Under the pieces are notes generated by a model. That model was not told where the DNA came from, searched no databases, and saw only the letters and a program-made list of their open reading frames with translations. From an uncultured Lachnospiraceae bacterium (GTDB lineage: Bacteria; Bacillota; Clostridia; Lachnospirales; Lachnospiraceae): a stretch of DNA of 39,449 bases. Numbering within the stretch: position 1 is the first letter of the stretch; each line of letters starts with the position of its first letter. A program made the position numbers and the translations under genes. This document shows, piece after piece, positions 8,544-17,057 of this stretch. The stretch lies in NCBI GenBank assembly GCA_902761225.1, contig CACWJQ010000019.1, positions 1 through 39,449 on the forward strand, in the 5' to 3' direction.

Positions 8544-9539
8544 GTGGCTAAAGAAAATGAAGAAATGAATTCAAGCGGAGCCGGCAGTTCTGTATTTGAA
8601 AAGCCGGAAAGAGCGAAGGCCGCAAAACAGCCTGTTTCAGTTTACATCAAGAGATACTGGCAGCTGTATTTACTGTTGCTCATTCCCATGGTGTATTTTG
8701 CGGTGTTTAAGTACAGTCCCATGTACTACGTACTGATCGCGTTCAAGAAGTACAGTATCGTGCAGACGGTTGCACAGATGCCCTGGGCTAAGAATCACGG
8801 ATTCCAGTATTTCATCCAGGCATTCAAGAACAAGGATTTCATCTATGCTCTGAGGAATACCATTTTCCTTAACCTGCTGGATATCATTCTTGGTTTCCCT
8901 GTGCCCATCATTTTTGCATTGCTTCTCAATGAGCTCAGATTCAAGTTCTTTAAGAAGTCGGTTCAGACCATAGCATATATGCCCCACTTCCTTTCATGGG
9001 TCATCATCTACGGTCTTGCACTTCAGCTTTTTGCACCTGCAAATGGTCTTATCAATATTCTGATCAAGAACCTTGGCGGACAGACCGTCCATTTCCTTGA
9101 TGATGCCAATACATGGGTAAAGACGTATATCGGCCTCGGAATCTGGCAGTCCTTCGGATGGAACTCCATAATTTATCTGGCAGCTATCTCCGGTATCTCA
9201 CCTGAGCTTTATGAGGCTGCTTCCGTAGACGGCGCCGGAAGATTCCAGAAGATGTGGCATATCACACTTCCCGGAATCAGACCTACCATCGTTGTCCTGC
9301 TTATCCTTGCACTTGGTAATGTCCTTGGATCAGGCTTCGACAGACCCTTCGCACTGCAGAACAATCTCGTTATGAAGAACGCTGAGGTTATCTCAACATT
9401 CGTTTATAAGTATGGTATTAAGGGACTTCAGTTCTCTCTTACCACTGCGGTTGGTCTGTTCCAGTCCGTTGCAAATGTTATTTTCCTGTTATTAGCAAAC
9501 TGGTTCTCCCGTAACATGGGCGAGCGTGGTATTATGTAA
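8544..9539 (+). CDS. Carbohydrate ABC transporter permease, LplB type
   Basis: 331 residues, starting at GTG 8544 behind a strong AAGGAGG. After a hydrophilic N-terminal ~40 residues come about six membrane segments, beginning with YLLLLIPMVYFAVF and the PMYYVLIAFKKY motif typical of LplB/YteP-like permeases. The cytoplasmic EAA loop is YEAASVDGAGRFQKMWHITLPGI, which docks to the ATPase. No ATPase gene is present; such importers usually share a multi-sugar MsmX/UgpC-type ATPase encoded elsewhere. It is co-transcribed with gntR (10-bp gap) and the second permease (10-bp gap). The substrate is probably an oligosaccharide. Confidence 0.92.
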   Translation: MAKENEEMNSSGAGSSVFEKPERAKAAKQPVSVYIKRYWQLYLLLLIPMVYFAVFKYSPMYYVLIAFKKYSIVQTVAQMPWAKNHGFQYFIQAFKNKDFIYALRNTIFLNLLDIILGFPVPIIFALLLNELRFKFFKKSVQTIAYMPHFLSWVIIYGLALQLFAPANGLINILIKNLGGQTVHFLDDANTWVKTYIGLGIWQSFGWNSIIYLAAISGISPELYEAASVDGAGRFQKMWHITLPGIRPTIVVLLILALGNVLGSGFDRPFALQNNLVMKNAEVISTFVYKYGIKGLQFSLTTAVGLFQSVANVIFLLLANWFSRNMGERGIM

Positions 9540-9549
9540 GGAGGCCGTC

Positions 9550-10437
9550 ATGGAAGAGAGCAGTAGAGAGATACATTCACTAAAAACTAAAGTAGGTGAC
9601 TGGGTAATAGTTGTTATCTGCGTACTGATCGCTATTATCTGTCTCCTCCCCATGGTAAACCTTCTTGCAAGATCACTTTCCGGAACGGACTATCTGATCA
9701 AGAACGAGGTTTATCTGTGGCCCAAGGGATTCAACATTAAGGCATATGCAACAGTACTTAGCGATCCCAAATACATAAAGGCTTTCGGATGGACTGCATT
9801 GCTTACGGTTATCTGCACATTCCTCAGCCTTACGATGACAACGCTTTGTGCCTTTCCTCTTATCTTCCCTGCTCTTAAGGGAAGGAAAGTTATAAATCTG
9901 TTCATCACCATTACAATGTTCTTCAATGCAGGTACCATCCCTAACTACCTGCTCATGCAGAAGCTTAACCTCCTGGATAATCCTCTTGTACTTATCATTC
10001 CCGGATGCTTGAGCGTTTATAACATGATCATCTTAAGAAGCTTTTTCTACGGTATTCCTGAGTCACTCAGAGAATCCGCAGAGATTGACGGAGCAAGTTA
10101 TCTGACTGTCCTTATCAAGATCTATCTTCCTCTGTCAAAGCCAGTTCTTGCAACCCTCGCTCTTTTCTATGCAGTAGGAAGATGGAACGGTTACTCAGAT
10201 GCTCTTATGTACATGAAGAACAAGGATTTCTATCCTTTGCAGCTTCTCCTCTATAACATCCTGAACAACATCAATCAGGTAGAGGTTACTACACAGGAAG
10301 GATTCTCCGCACCCGGTCTTGCCGATTCACTGAAGGCTGCGATAGTCATGTTCTCAACTATACCTATCCTGTGCATCTATCCTTTCCTTCAGAAGTACTT
10401 CATTCAGGGTGTTACCCTTGGCGCTGTAAAGGAATGA
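9550..10437 (+). CDS. Carbohydrate ABC transporter permease, YtcP type
   Basis: 295 residues from ATG 9550, with AAGGAGG seven bases upstream; an upstream in-frame start at 9526 lies inside the previous gene and is not needed. There are about six membrane segments. The EAA loop is ESAEIDGASYLTVLIKIYLPLSKP, and the C-terminal ALFYAVGRWNGY stretch is characteristic of YtcP/MalG-like partners of LplB permeases. The C-terminus (YPFLQKYFIQGVTLGAVKE) is the conserved cytoplasmic end of this family. It forms the heterodimeric channel with the preceding permease and receives substrate from the lipoprotein encoded 76 bp downstream. Confidence 0.92.
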   Translation: MEESSREIHSLKTKVGDWVIVVICVLIAIICLLPMVNLLARSLSGTDYLIKNEVYLWPKGFNIKAYATVLSDPKYIKAFGWTALLTVICTFLSLTMTTLCAFPLIFPALKGRKVINLFITITMFFNAGTIPNYLLMQKLNLLDNPLVLIIPGCLSVYNMIILRSFFYGIPESLRESAEIDGASYLTVLIKIYLPLSKPVLATLALFYAVGRWNGYSDALMYMKNKDFYPLQLLLYNILNNINQVEVTTQEGFSAPGLADSLKAAIVMFSTIPILCIYPFLQKYFIQGVTLGAVKE

Positions 10438-10513
10438 TTAAAAACGGGGGCGTATTTTCAAAATGGTTTTAACGGCATTACGCCGCTAAAATAAATGTCA
10501 AAAGGAGGCAAAT

Positions 10514-12223
10514 ATGAAGAAGAAAGTTTTGTCATTACTTCTTGCCGGTTCCATGGTTGTATCCATGGCAGCCTGCGGAACAGAGGGTGACGGCGGACAG
10601 CAGGGTGTCGGTGTTCCTGTTGGCGAAGTCAACCAGCAGACTTACGAAGGCGATCATAATGAGATCGAAGGTGGAAGCAGCTCCGAACTCACTGACGGAA
10701 GATTCGCTGAGACCAGACACATTACCGTAGAGGTCTATGACCGTGGTAATGACGGTGGATCAGATCCCACCGACAACATGTACACCGACTACATCAAGAA
10801 GGGTATGCTTGAGGATCACAACGTAGAAGTTGAGTTCGTAGCAGTTCCCCGTTGGACCGAGGTTGATGAGATCAACAACCTCCTTGCAGCAGGTACCGCA
10901 CCCGACATCTGCCTTACCTATTCATATCCTACCATTCAGACTTATGCTGACATGGGCGGTGTTATCGACCTTCAGAACCTTGTAGTTGATAACAAGAACG
11001 ACATTCCTCACCTTTGGGACTGGCTCGGAACCACCAATATGTATTGGGATAAGAGCGTTCAGGACGGAACCCTTTGGGCACTTGAAGGAAAGAGAGCTAA
11101 CAACAACCGTATCGTAACTTACGTTCGTCAGGATTGGCTCGATGCACTCGGACTTAAGGCTCCTACCACCAGACAGGAGTTCTATGAGATGCTCTGCGCA
11201 TTCAGAGACAATGCTGATACTCTTCTCGGCGCTGATGCAAGCAAGATGATTCCTTTCTCATGCTCAGCAGATATCGGCTGGAGAGCAGCTCTTCTCATCG
11301 AGTCTATGATCGACCCTAACATCACTGACAAAGAGTTCTATGTAAACGGATTCGACGACAGAAAGTACACCCAGAATGGTGTTAAGGAAGCCGGAAGAAT
11401 TCTTAACCAGTGGTACAACGAAGGCCTCATGATGGAAGGTTTCGCACTTGCAGAGTCTTCCGACGAGGACAGCTACATGAAGGCTGGATATGTTGGCGCA
11501 TTCATGCACAACTGGGATTATCCTTTCAGAAATGGTGAGGATTCCATCAATGCTAACCTTGCAAGACTTGTTGGTCCCGATGCTAAGTTCGTAGCAGTTG
11601 ACTGCTTCGAAGCTTCAAACGGACAGTACATCAAGTATTGTGACTCCACCGCTGGTGACAGAAAGATCTTCTTCCCTACCACCAACGATGAGCCTCTTGC
11701 ATCACTCCTTTACCTTGACTGGATCTCTGATCCTGCACACATCGAGTATCTTCAGTGCGGTGATGAGGGCGTTACCCACACAGTTAATGCAGACGGATCT
11801 TACTCATTCATGGCTGCTACCGGTGCTGCTATCATGAACTCCGGACAGAACATCGATATGACCATTACCTGTAACGGACTTTGCCTCTCCACTCCTGAAC
11901 TTACCACCCTTTCACTTGCAAACAACTATCCTCCTTGTGATCCTGCAGACGTTGCACAGGCAAACGCAGTTGCTAACAACGGCAAGAAGCCTACCAAGAA
12001 CGCTAAGATCACTGCAATCGAGGCTGAGACCGGAATGGGCGAAGCTCTCAACGCAAAGAGAGATCAGGCATGGGCACTTTCTGTAACAGCACCTGTTGAC
12101 CAGTTCGACACTGTTTGGGACACCAACATGGAAGAGTACCTTGCAGCAGGCGGACAGGCAATCATCGATGAGAGAACCCAGGCTTGGGAAGCTCTTTACG
12201 GTGACAAGACCATGCTCGACTAA
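10514..12223 (+). CDS. Extracellular sugar-binding lipoprotein (LplA/YtcQ type)
   Basis: 569 residues. AAAAGGAGG lies seven bases before ATG 10514. The N-terminus is a lipoprotein signal peptide: KKK, a hydrophobic stretch, then SMAAC with the lipidated Cys at 21. A Gly/Gln/Glu-rich linker follows and then a large substrate-binding domain. The length (over 500) and order after two LplB/YtcP permeases fit the LplA/YtcQ family of oligosaccharide-binding proteins. Codons are strongly biased toward C-ending choices, more than in neighbouring genes, suggesting high expression. The 76-base gap before it contains a small hairpin (CGGC/GCCG around 10474), which may help raise binding-protein levels over permeases. 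Substrate not determinable from sequence. Confidence 0.92.
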   Translation: MKKKVLSLLLAGSMVVSMAACGTEGDGGQQGVGVPVGEVNQQTYEGDHNEIEGGSSSELTDGRFAETRHITVEVYDRGNDGGSDPTDNMYTDYIKKGMLEDHNVEVEFVAVPRWTEVDEINNLLAAGTAPDICLTYSYPTIQTYADMGGVIDLQNLVVDNKNDIPHLWDWLGTTNMYWDKSVQDGTLWALEGKRANNNRIVTYVRQDWLDALGLKAPTTRQEFYEMLCAFRDNADTLLGADASKMIPFSCSADIGWRAALLIESMIDPNITDKEFYVNGFDDRKYTQNGVKEAGRILNQWYNEGLMMEGFALAESSDEDSYMKAGYVGAFMHNWDYPFRNGEDSINANLARLVGPDAKFVAVDCFEASNGQYIKYCDSTAGDRKIFFPTTNDEPLASLLYLDWISDPAHIEYLQCGDEGVTHTVNADGSYSFMAATGAAIMNSGQNIDMTITCNGLCLSTPELTTLSLANNYPPCDPADVAQANAVANNGKKPTKNAKITAIEAETGMGEALNAKRDQAWALSVTAPVDQFDTVWDTNMEEYLAAGGQAIIDERTQAWEALYGDKTMLD

Positions 12224-12260
12224 TTAAATAGCCGGTGAAAAGTTCAAAAACTTTTTAATG

Positions 12261-12290
12261 AGTGGCGCTCTGCGAAAGCAGGGCGCTGCT
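12261..12290 (+). terminator. Stem-loop after the sugar importer operon
   Basis: A 13-pair stem with a GAAA tetraloop and a few G-U pairs spans 12261-12290, 38 bp after the lipoprotein stop codon. The following TGTTTA is only weakly T-rich, so it may be a terminator or a 3' stabilising structure. A small repeat, TGTTTA/TAAACA, follows at 12291-12307. Confidence 0.55.
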
Positions 12291-12366
12291 TGTTTATGGA
12301 GTAAACAGCGGACAATTCCTGTGTTTTCTCATTGGAAAAATAATGCGATTATATTCATGTTTTTCC

Positions 12367-12395
12367 TTGCAAAAGAGTGCTTAACTTAGTATAAT
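12367..12395 (+). promoter_or_regulatory. Promoter of tRNA-Val
   Basis: TTGCAA (12367-12372), a 17-bp spacer and a perfect TATAAT (12390-12395). Transcription should start near 12402, giving a ~44-base 5' leader. That leader contains a six-pair repeat GGCCTG (12404-12409)/CAGGCC (12427-12432). Confidence 0.8.
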
Positions 12396-12445
12396 ATCCG
12401 AGTGGCCTGAAAGGAGCTTTTATATACAGGCCTGCATTGAAGAAT

Positions 12446-12519
12446 GGGATCATAGCTCAGCTGGGATGAGCGTCCGCTTGACGTGCGGGAGGTCACAGGT
12501 TCGAACCCTGTTGGTCCCA
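12446..12519 (+). tRNA. tRNA-Val (anticodon GAC)
   Basis: A 74-base cloverleaf. The acceptor stem GGGATCA pairs with TGGTCCC (one G-U), and the discriminator is A at 12519. The anticodon arm is TCCGC, loop TTGACGT, GCGGG, placing GAC in the anticodon position, which reads GUC and GUU. The T arm holds the standard TTCGAAC loop. The CCA end is not encoded. It is a single tRNA gene with its own promoter and terminator. It is the cognate ligand of the T-box at 22849-23128. Confidence 0.97.
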
Positions 12520-12527
12520 CTTGTACA

Positions 12528-12573
12528 GCCTGAAGGTTCAGGCAAAAAGAGACACCGGCCGGTGTCTCTTTTT
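12528..12573. terminator. Bidirectional terminator after tRNA-Val
   Basis: A small perfect hairpin, GCCTGAA/TTCAGGC (12528-12543), is followed by a perfect 30-bp palindrome at 12544-12573: five A, GAGACACCGG, CCGGTGTCTC, five T. The A-tract on one side and T-tract on the other let it terminate transcription from both directions. To the right it stops the tRNA transcript. To the left it would stop a leftward gene whose last codons appear to survive at 12572-12658. Confidence 0.9.
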
Positions 12574-12658
12574 AGTATCTGAAAATAACGCCTCCGATGT
12601 GCTGAGCGTCATCATCAACAGAAATTCTCAGTGTTGCATATTCGCCATCCGCAATGGA
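12572..12658 (-). pseudogene. Possible C-terminal remnant of a leftward gene
   Basis: On the minus strand the frame ends in TAA (12572-12574), whose bases overlap the terminator arm. The 28 codons before it read like protein: ADGEYATLRISVDDDAQ, then HIGGVIFRY. Upstream the frame runs into an A/T-rich stretch overlapping the MraY promoter, with no start or ribosome-binding site. I do not recognise the family. A stop codon placed exactly at a symmetrical terminator suggests a deleted or decayed convergent gene. The short length means chance cannot be excluded. Confidence 0.35.
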
Positions 12659-12674
12659 TTTTTTTCGCAAAAAA

Positions 12675-12683
12675 TGGTATAAT
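12675..12683 (+). promoter_or_regulatory. Extended -10 promoter of the mraY-like operon
   Basis: TGG then TATAAT (12675-12683) forms an extended -10. The -35 position is weak. The start codon at 12713 follows after a ~23-base leader containing AGGGGA. Confidence 0.6.
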
Positions 12684-12712
12684 TTTCCATAATTTTGTTT
12701 AGGGGATTGATC

Positions 12713-13678
12713 ATGTTTTTTCAAATAGTTACCGATCTGGAAATGCGGAATACCATAGTGTTGCTGGGAGCACTGCTTGGGTTTATCCTGACCTTTGCAG
12801 GCCTCAGGGTATTTGAGAAAAAGCTCCCCACTGACGGTGGAAGGGAATTTGCCGTAGAGGGCACCAAGTCAGTGGGAAAGCCCAGAGGAGCCGGTATCAT
12901 TTTTATCCTGGTGTTCACCATGATATCCGTTTTTTTCGGAGTGATATCCGTCGAGTATATCCTTTATTTTCTTATAGTGATACTCTGCATGCTTACCGGC
13001 TTTATGGATGATGCATCCTCAAAGCCCTGGGGAGAACTGAAGAAGGGCATCCTTGATCTGGGAGTTTCGGTGCTCACCGCATTCGTATATATCCATTACA
13101 ACGGGACCGATGTTCATTTTGCCATAGCCGGAGCGGATGTTCACTTTCATCCGGTGCTGTTTGCGGTTCTTGCTGTTGCCCTTGTGTGGGGAAGCATCAA
13201 TGTCACCAACTGCTGCGACGGCGTGGACGGACTCTGCGGAACCATCTCGATAGCAAGCGTCGTCTCAATATATGCCATGGCCGTTATGCTGGGCAAGTCC
13301 ATAGAGATGGGAGCCAATGTACTCTATATGATATCAGTGCTTCTTGCATATCTGTGGTATAACTCGACTCCTTCAAGAATGCTCATGGGTGATGCAGGTT
13401 CCCGCGCAATCGGTGCGTTCCTGGCCATAGCAGCGCTTTTGTCCGGTGCACCCTTTATGTATCTGCTGCTTTGTCTGATCATTCTTCTTGACGGAGGTCT
13501 CGGGCTTTTGAAGGTTACGGTGATCAGAGTGACGGGAATCAAGTTCCTTAAGAACATCAGAACCCCTCTGCATGATCATTTCCGCAAGAAAGGCGGATGG
13601 TCCAACACACAGGTCGTTAACAGATTCCTTATACTGCAGGTTCTGATATCACTTATAGCACTTGGGATGGTGAAGTAA
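12713..13678 (+). CDS. MraY-like phospho-N-acetylmuramoyl-pentapeptide transferase, divergent
   Basis: 321 residues from ATG 12713 (AGGGGA upstream; an in-frame TTG at 12695 lacks a site). About nine or ten membrane segments. Family motifs: GFMDD (D99, D100), NVTNCCDGVDGL (D169, D172) and MGDAGS, the Mg-binding catalytic residues of the MraY/WecA superfamily, which transfer a phospho-sugar from UDP to undecaprenyl phosphate. The C-terminal motif PLHDHFRKKGGW (H287, D288, H289) matches the MraY-specific PLHHHFE..GW, but the middle His is Asp. The N-terminal DGP-type segment is also altered (DGGREFAVEGTKS). It lies outside a cell-wall cluster and next to greA. It could be the sole MraY of this organism, or a second transferase with a changed substrate. 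Confidence 0.8.
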   Translation: MFFQIVTDLEMRNTIVLLGALLGFILTFAGLRVFEKKLPTDGGREFAVEGTKSVGKPRGAGIIFILVFTMISVFFGVISVEYILYFLIVILCMLTGFMDDASSKPWGELKKGILDLGVSVLTAFVYIHYNGTDVHFAIAGADVHFHPVLFAVLAVALVWGSINVTNCCDGVDGLCGTISIASVVSIYAMAVMLGKSIEMGANVLYMISVLLAYLWYNSTPSRMLMGDAGSRAIGAFLAIAALLSGAPFMYLLLCLIILLDGGLGLLKVTVIRVTGIKFLKNIRTPLHDHFRKKGGWSNTQVVNRFLILQVLISLIALGMVK

Positions 13679-14179
13679 ATGTACGATAAACTGACTAGAT
13701 CCGATATTAAAAAAATGGAAGAGGAGATCGAGTACCGCAAGCTTGTGGTGCGTCCCAAGGCTGTTGAGGATGTGCGTGAAGCCGCTGCACAGGGTGACCG
13801 CTCCGAGAACTTTGAATACTATGCGGCGAAGAAGTTCAACAGACAGAACAATTCGCGTATCAGTTATCTTGAGAGAATGATCAAGACCGCGACCATTATA
13901 GATGATGAATCCGCCGAGGACGAAGTGGGCCTCAACAATACCGTTACGGTTGAGTTTCTTGAGGATGGCTCCACCAGACAGTTCAAGATAGTAACAACCA
14001 TAAGAGCTGATTCCATAAGCGGCATGATAACCAATGAATCGCCTCTTGGAAAGGCACTCCTCCACCACAAAGTGGGAGATGTGTGCCATGTTAAGGTAAA
14101 CGATTCCGTCAGTTATGACGTCAAGATTATAGCACTGGAGAATACCGATGACAGCGGAGACGAGATCAGCTCTTACTGA
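13679..14179 (+). CDS. greA: Transcription elongation factor GreA
   Basis: 166 residues, starting at the base after the mraY-like stop codon, so translation is coupled. The N-terminal coiled coil carries GDRSENFEYYAA (D40, E43), matching the GreA tip motif GD.(S/K)ENAEYHAA whose acidic pair enters the RNA polymerase secondary channel and stimulates cleavage of backtracked RNA. The C-terminal FKBP-like domain has SPLGKALLHHKVGDVCHVKV, the SP(I/L)G.AL..K.GD signature. The sequence departs from housekeeping GreA in the coiled coil (KKFNRQNNSR), so a second GreA may exist elsewhere. It overlaps the next gene by 32 bases. Confidence 0.88.
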   Translation: MYDKLTRSDIKKMEEEIEYRKLVVRPKAVEDVREAAAQGDRSENFEYYAAKKFNRQNNSRISYLERMIKTATIIDDESAEDEVGLNNTVTVEFLEDGSTRQFKIVTTIRADSISGMITNESPLGKALLHHKVGDVCHVKVNDSVSYDVKIIALENTDDSGDEISSY

Positions 14180-15047
14180 GAATAATACAGTCTCAACCCT
14201 GCCTCCCGAGCGCCCTACTGCAAAGGCGATGTGGAGGCTGTTACTCTTTTTCATATTCTACATCATCTTCAGACTGCTGGTAGAGGTGACTCTTTCGGTA
14301 AGCTGTTATTCCATAGGACCTACGCTTCCCAAGGCTTTGAGGGATTTCCTGATACTTGGTGAGAGCGCCGAGGAGATCCTTCTTACCGGCGACTGCAAAG
14401 TGCTTATATCCGGTGTCGGATTCCTGGTGGCAGGTCTTATGATCCGTGCCAAGGCTTTTGAATACGATAAGAAATACACGTTAAAGAAGCAGGCCTCAAA
14501 GGCTGTATATGTATTTATCGCCCTTGCAGCCATGGCCATGGCGCTCTTTCTCAACATCTTTATCCTAAAGAGCGGCATCACCGAGATCTCCGAGGATTAT
14601 GCTGAAGTTGCCAAGGCACAGTATGACTGCAGTTTTCTGGTTGGCTTCATAGTCTACGGATTCATAAGCCCCTTGTCCGAAGAGCTTATGTTTAGAGGGA
14701 TCCTTTACAACGGATTCAAGAGATATTTTAAAATGATGGCGGCTCTTTTAATGAGCAGCGCGTTCTTCTCGCTGTACCATGGCAACGGAGTTCAGGGAAT
14801 GTACAGCTTTGCCATCTCCGTATTCATCGTATATTCCTATGAAAAGACCGGCAACTTCCTTGCAACCGTTCTGATCCATATGATGTGCAACCTGACTGCG
14901 TATATCTTCACCTATGCATACGATGTGATGTCGCAGGGGCTTGTAAATGCATTGTTCGGCATATCCTTTGTGATAGCCGCAGCATGTATTTACATTCTGT
15001 TTTTCATGAAAAAGAAAGTAGCATCCGATAAAGCCGAGAATGAGTGA
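14148..15047 (+). CDS. CPBP family intramembrane metalloprotease
   Basis: 299 residues; GGAG lies eight bases before ATG 14148, so the 32-base overlap with greA is probably real. There are about eight membrane segments. Conserved CPBP (Abi/CAAX protease-like) motifs: SEELMFRGILYN (E178, E179, R183), a second motif with F and H (FFSLYHGN) and a third HMMCN (H and N), which together form the metal site. Family members process prenylated proteins, peptides or bacteriocins, or act in immunity; this one's substrate is unknown. It overlaps the following membrane protein by eight bases (ATGAGTGA), so it is part of a co-translated set. Confidence 0.9.
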   Translation: MTAETRSALTENNTVSTLPPERPTAKAMWRLLLFFIFYIIFRLLVEVTLSVSCYSIGPTLPKALRDFLILGESAEEILLTGDCKVLISGVGFLVAGLMIRAKAFEYDKKYTLKKQASKAVYVFIALAAMAMALFLNIFILKSGITEISEDYAEVAKAQYDCSFLVGFIVYGFISPLSEELMFRGILYNGFKRYFKMMAALLMSSAFFSLYHGNGVQGMYSFAISVFIVYSYEKTGNFLATVLIHMMCNLTAYIFTYAYDVMSQGLVNALFGISFVIAAACIYILFFMKKKVASDKAENE

Positions 15048-16974
15048 TACTGCAGTAAAAAAAGTTGATAAGAAAAATATCTTCAGCTCAGTCAGGGATT
15101 ATTGCAAAGAGCAGGAGATGCTGATAAGGGATCTTTTCGATTCCTTTGCTCTTATCGTGCTCTCACTCTATCCCTTCAGGAATATCCACAACGGACTTGA
15201 TCTGTGGGATACCGGCTATAATTATGCCAATTTCGAATACATGGGATTGACATCAATGGATTCCATGTGGCTTTTCTCGACATATCTGTCCAATGCCATT
15301 GGACATCTGATGACGCTTCTTCCATACGGACACACCCTTCGCGGGCTCAATTTCTATACGGCTTTTGTGCCGGCACTGATGGCTGTCGGAATGTATCTCT
15401 TTTTTACCAGACACCTGAAGTTCCCGGGATGGATAGTATTTTTCGCAGAATATGCATCTCTTTCCCTTTGCTGGGCACCAACAGCCGTGCTGTATCAGTA
15501 CCTTACATATTTTGTGATCACCTTCTCGTGCTTTCTTCTGTACCGCGGCATAGTGGAGGATGAACCCCTTACCATTGCGCTGTCCGGCGGACTGTGCGGA
15601 CTGGGCGTCTTCGTCAGATTCTCGAATCTGCCCCATGCATCGCTTATCCTTGCCATATGGATGTACGGCTTCTTTGAGTTCAGGGAGGCCTTCATAAAGA
15701 GCGAGGGTATGAAGCACCCTTCGAGAGTTGAGATCATGAAAAAGACAATGCTCCGCAGCATGTGCTTTTTCCTCGGATATGTATTGGCGTTTCTGGTCTT
15801 CTTTATCTATCTTTCAATCAGATACGGAGCGCCTCTGTATATCTCCGCCATAACGGAGCTCTTTGCCATACCCGAGACGGCATCCGGTTACAGTGCGGTG
15901 AGTATGGTCGTGGATGTGATGGGAGCTTACATTGCCCAGATCTACTGGGTTTCAAGGCTTCTGATCTTCGGCCTCGGCGGCGGCGCGGTCTATACACTTG
16001 CCGTCTGGCTTGACGAGCGTATAGGAAAGCCGGAGTTCAAAAAGCTTGGTTCCGAAAAGACCGTGAGCTTGCTTGTGATACTGACCAGAGTGCTTGGTGC
16101 TGTTCTTGCCGTTGATGCCATACTGTTCCTGATGATCAGGGAGCATCCCTTTGTGACCTTTAATTACAGGTCGTATTACTGTGTTTTTGCCCTTGTCGGC
16201 ACCATGTGTTTTATGGCACTGATCTTTAACTGCATCCCTGTTTTTATGCAGAAGATGACGGCCGGAGAAAGGCTCCTTGCGGTACTTGCGGTTTATTCAC
16301 TTCTGATCTCCTCACTTGGCGGCAATAACGGAATATTATATTCCTTCAACAATATGTTCTTCTGGTTTCCGCTTACACTGAAGGCCATTTATGATCTTGT
16401 TGTTAAAAATAAAAATACCTGGCTCTACGGTATCAAGTGCGTTCTCATTGCGGTGGTGCTTTTCTTCTATGTGCAGCAGTTTATGTTTGGCATGAACTTC
16501 GCGTTTGCGGAGGCGGAAAAAGGCGCAGCTGCTCCCAGGGATTATATTGTGGAATATAACGAAACCCTCCATGGCATAAGAATGAGCTATGAGAAGGCAT
16601 ACAGCCTGGAGCGCTTATCCGGGTATATACAGGAAAACGGTCTTTCCGACAGAGAGCTTATCACATTCGGCTGGATCCCTTCGCTTCACTATTACCTGCA
16701 GATGGCGCCTGCCTTTAATCCCTGGCCGGATCTTAGGAGCTACAGGATCGAAAAGCTTGCGGACAGGCTCGATGAGATCTCAGCAAGGACAGCGGAATCG
16801 CCGGATGATACAGAGGTGGGTATGTATTACGAGAAGCCTGTGATCATCCTTTGCGTAAGCGATAATGCAGATAACAGTAACGATGAGGATAAGTGGTCCC
16901 TTATATACGATTTCATCGAAAAAGAAGGATATGAGCTCACCTATACCGATGACATGTTCATAGTATATGAATGA
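15040..16974 (+). CDS. Polytopic membrane protein, probably GT-C type glycosyltransferase
   Basis: 644 residues with about eleven membrane segments between residues ~35 and ~495 and a soluble C-terminal ~150 residues outside the membrane. An acidic motif, GLDLWDTGYNYANFEY, sits just after the first membrane segment (around residue 60), where GT-C lipid-phosphosugar transferases carry catalytic acidic residues. This is suggestive rather than proof. The C-terminal domain includes a tyrosine/tryptophan-rich stretch (GWIPSLHYYLQM). It overlaps the CPBP gene by eight bases. A role in glycan transfer at the outer face of the membrane would fit the MraY-like gene upstream and the acyltransferase downstream. 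Otherwise a membrane protein of unknown function. Confidence 0.6.
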   Translation: MSDTAVKKVDKKNIFSSVRDYCKEQEMLIRDLFDSFALIVLSLYPFRNIHNGLDLWDTGYNYANFEYMGLTSMDSMWLFSTYLSNAIGHLMTLLPYGHTLRGLNFYTAFVPALMAVGMYLFFTRHLKFPGWIVFFAEYASLSLCWAPTAVLYQYLTYFVITFSCFLLYRGIVEDEPLTIALSGGLCGLGVFVRFSNLPHASLILAIWMYGFFEFREAFIKSEGMKHPSRVEIMKKTMLRSMCFFLGYVLAFLVFFIYLSIRYGAPLYISAITELFAIPETASGYSAVSMVVDVMGAYIAQIYWVSRLLIFGLGGGAVYTLAVWLDERIGKPEFKKLGSEKTVSLLVILTRVLGAVLAVDAILFLMIREHPFVTFNYRSYYCVFALVGTMCFMALIFNCIPVFMQKMTAGERLLAVLAVYSLLISSLGGNNGILYSFNNMFFWFPLTLKAIYDLVVKNKNTWLYGIKCVLIAVVLFFYVQQFMFGMNFAFAEAEKGAAAPRDYIVEYNETLHGIRMSYEKAYSLERLSGYIQENGLSDRELITFGWIPSLHYYLQMAPAFNPWPDLRSYRIEKLADRLDEISARTAESPDDTEVGMYYEKPVIILCVSDNADNSNDEDKWSLIYDFIEKEGYELTYTDDMFIVYE

Positions 16975-17057
16975 TGCAGACTTCCCGTACAGGAATCGCC
17001 TGCAGGTGAAAGATCAAATGCAGGATCCGGATGGGGATAGAAGATATTTAAGCACAT

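Noticed and set aside
13649-14254. Leftward open frame of 201 codons opposite greA
   Set aside because: Antisense to greA with recognisable GreA motifs; no ribosome-binding site.
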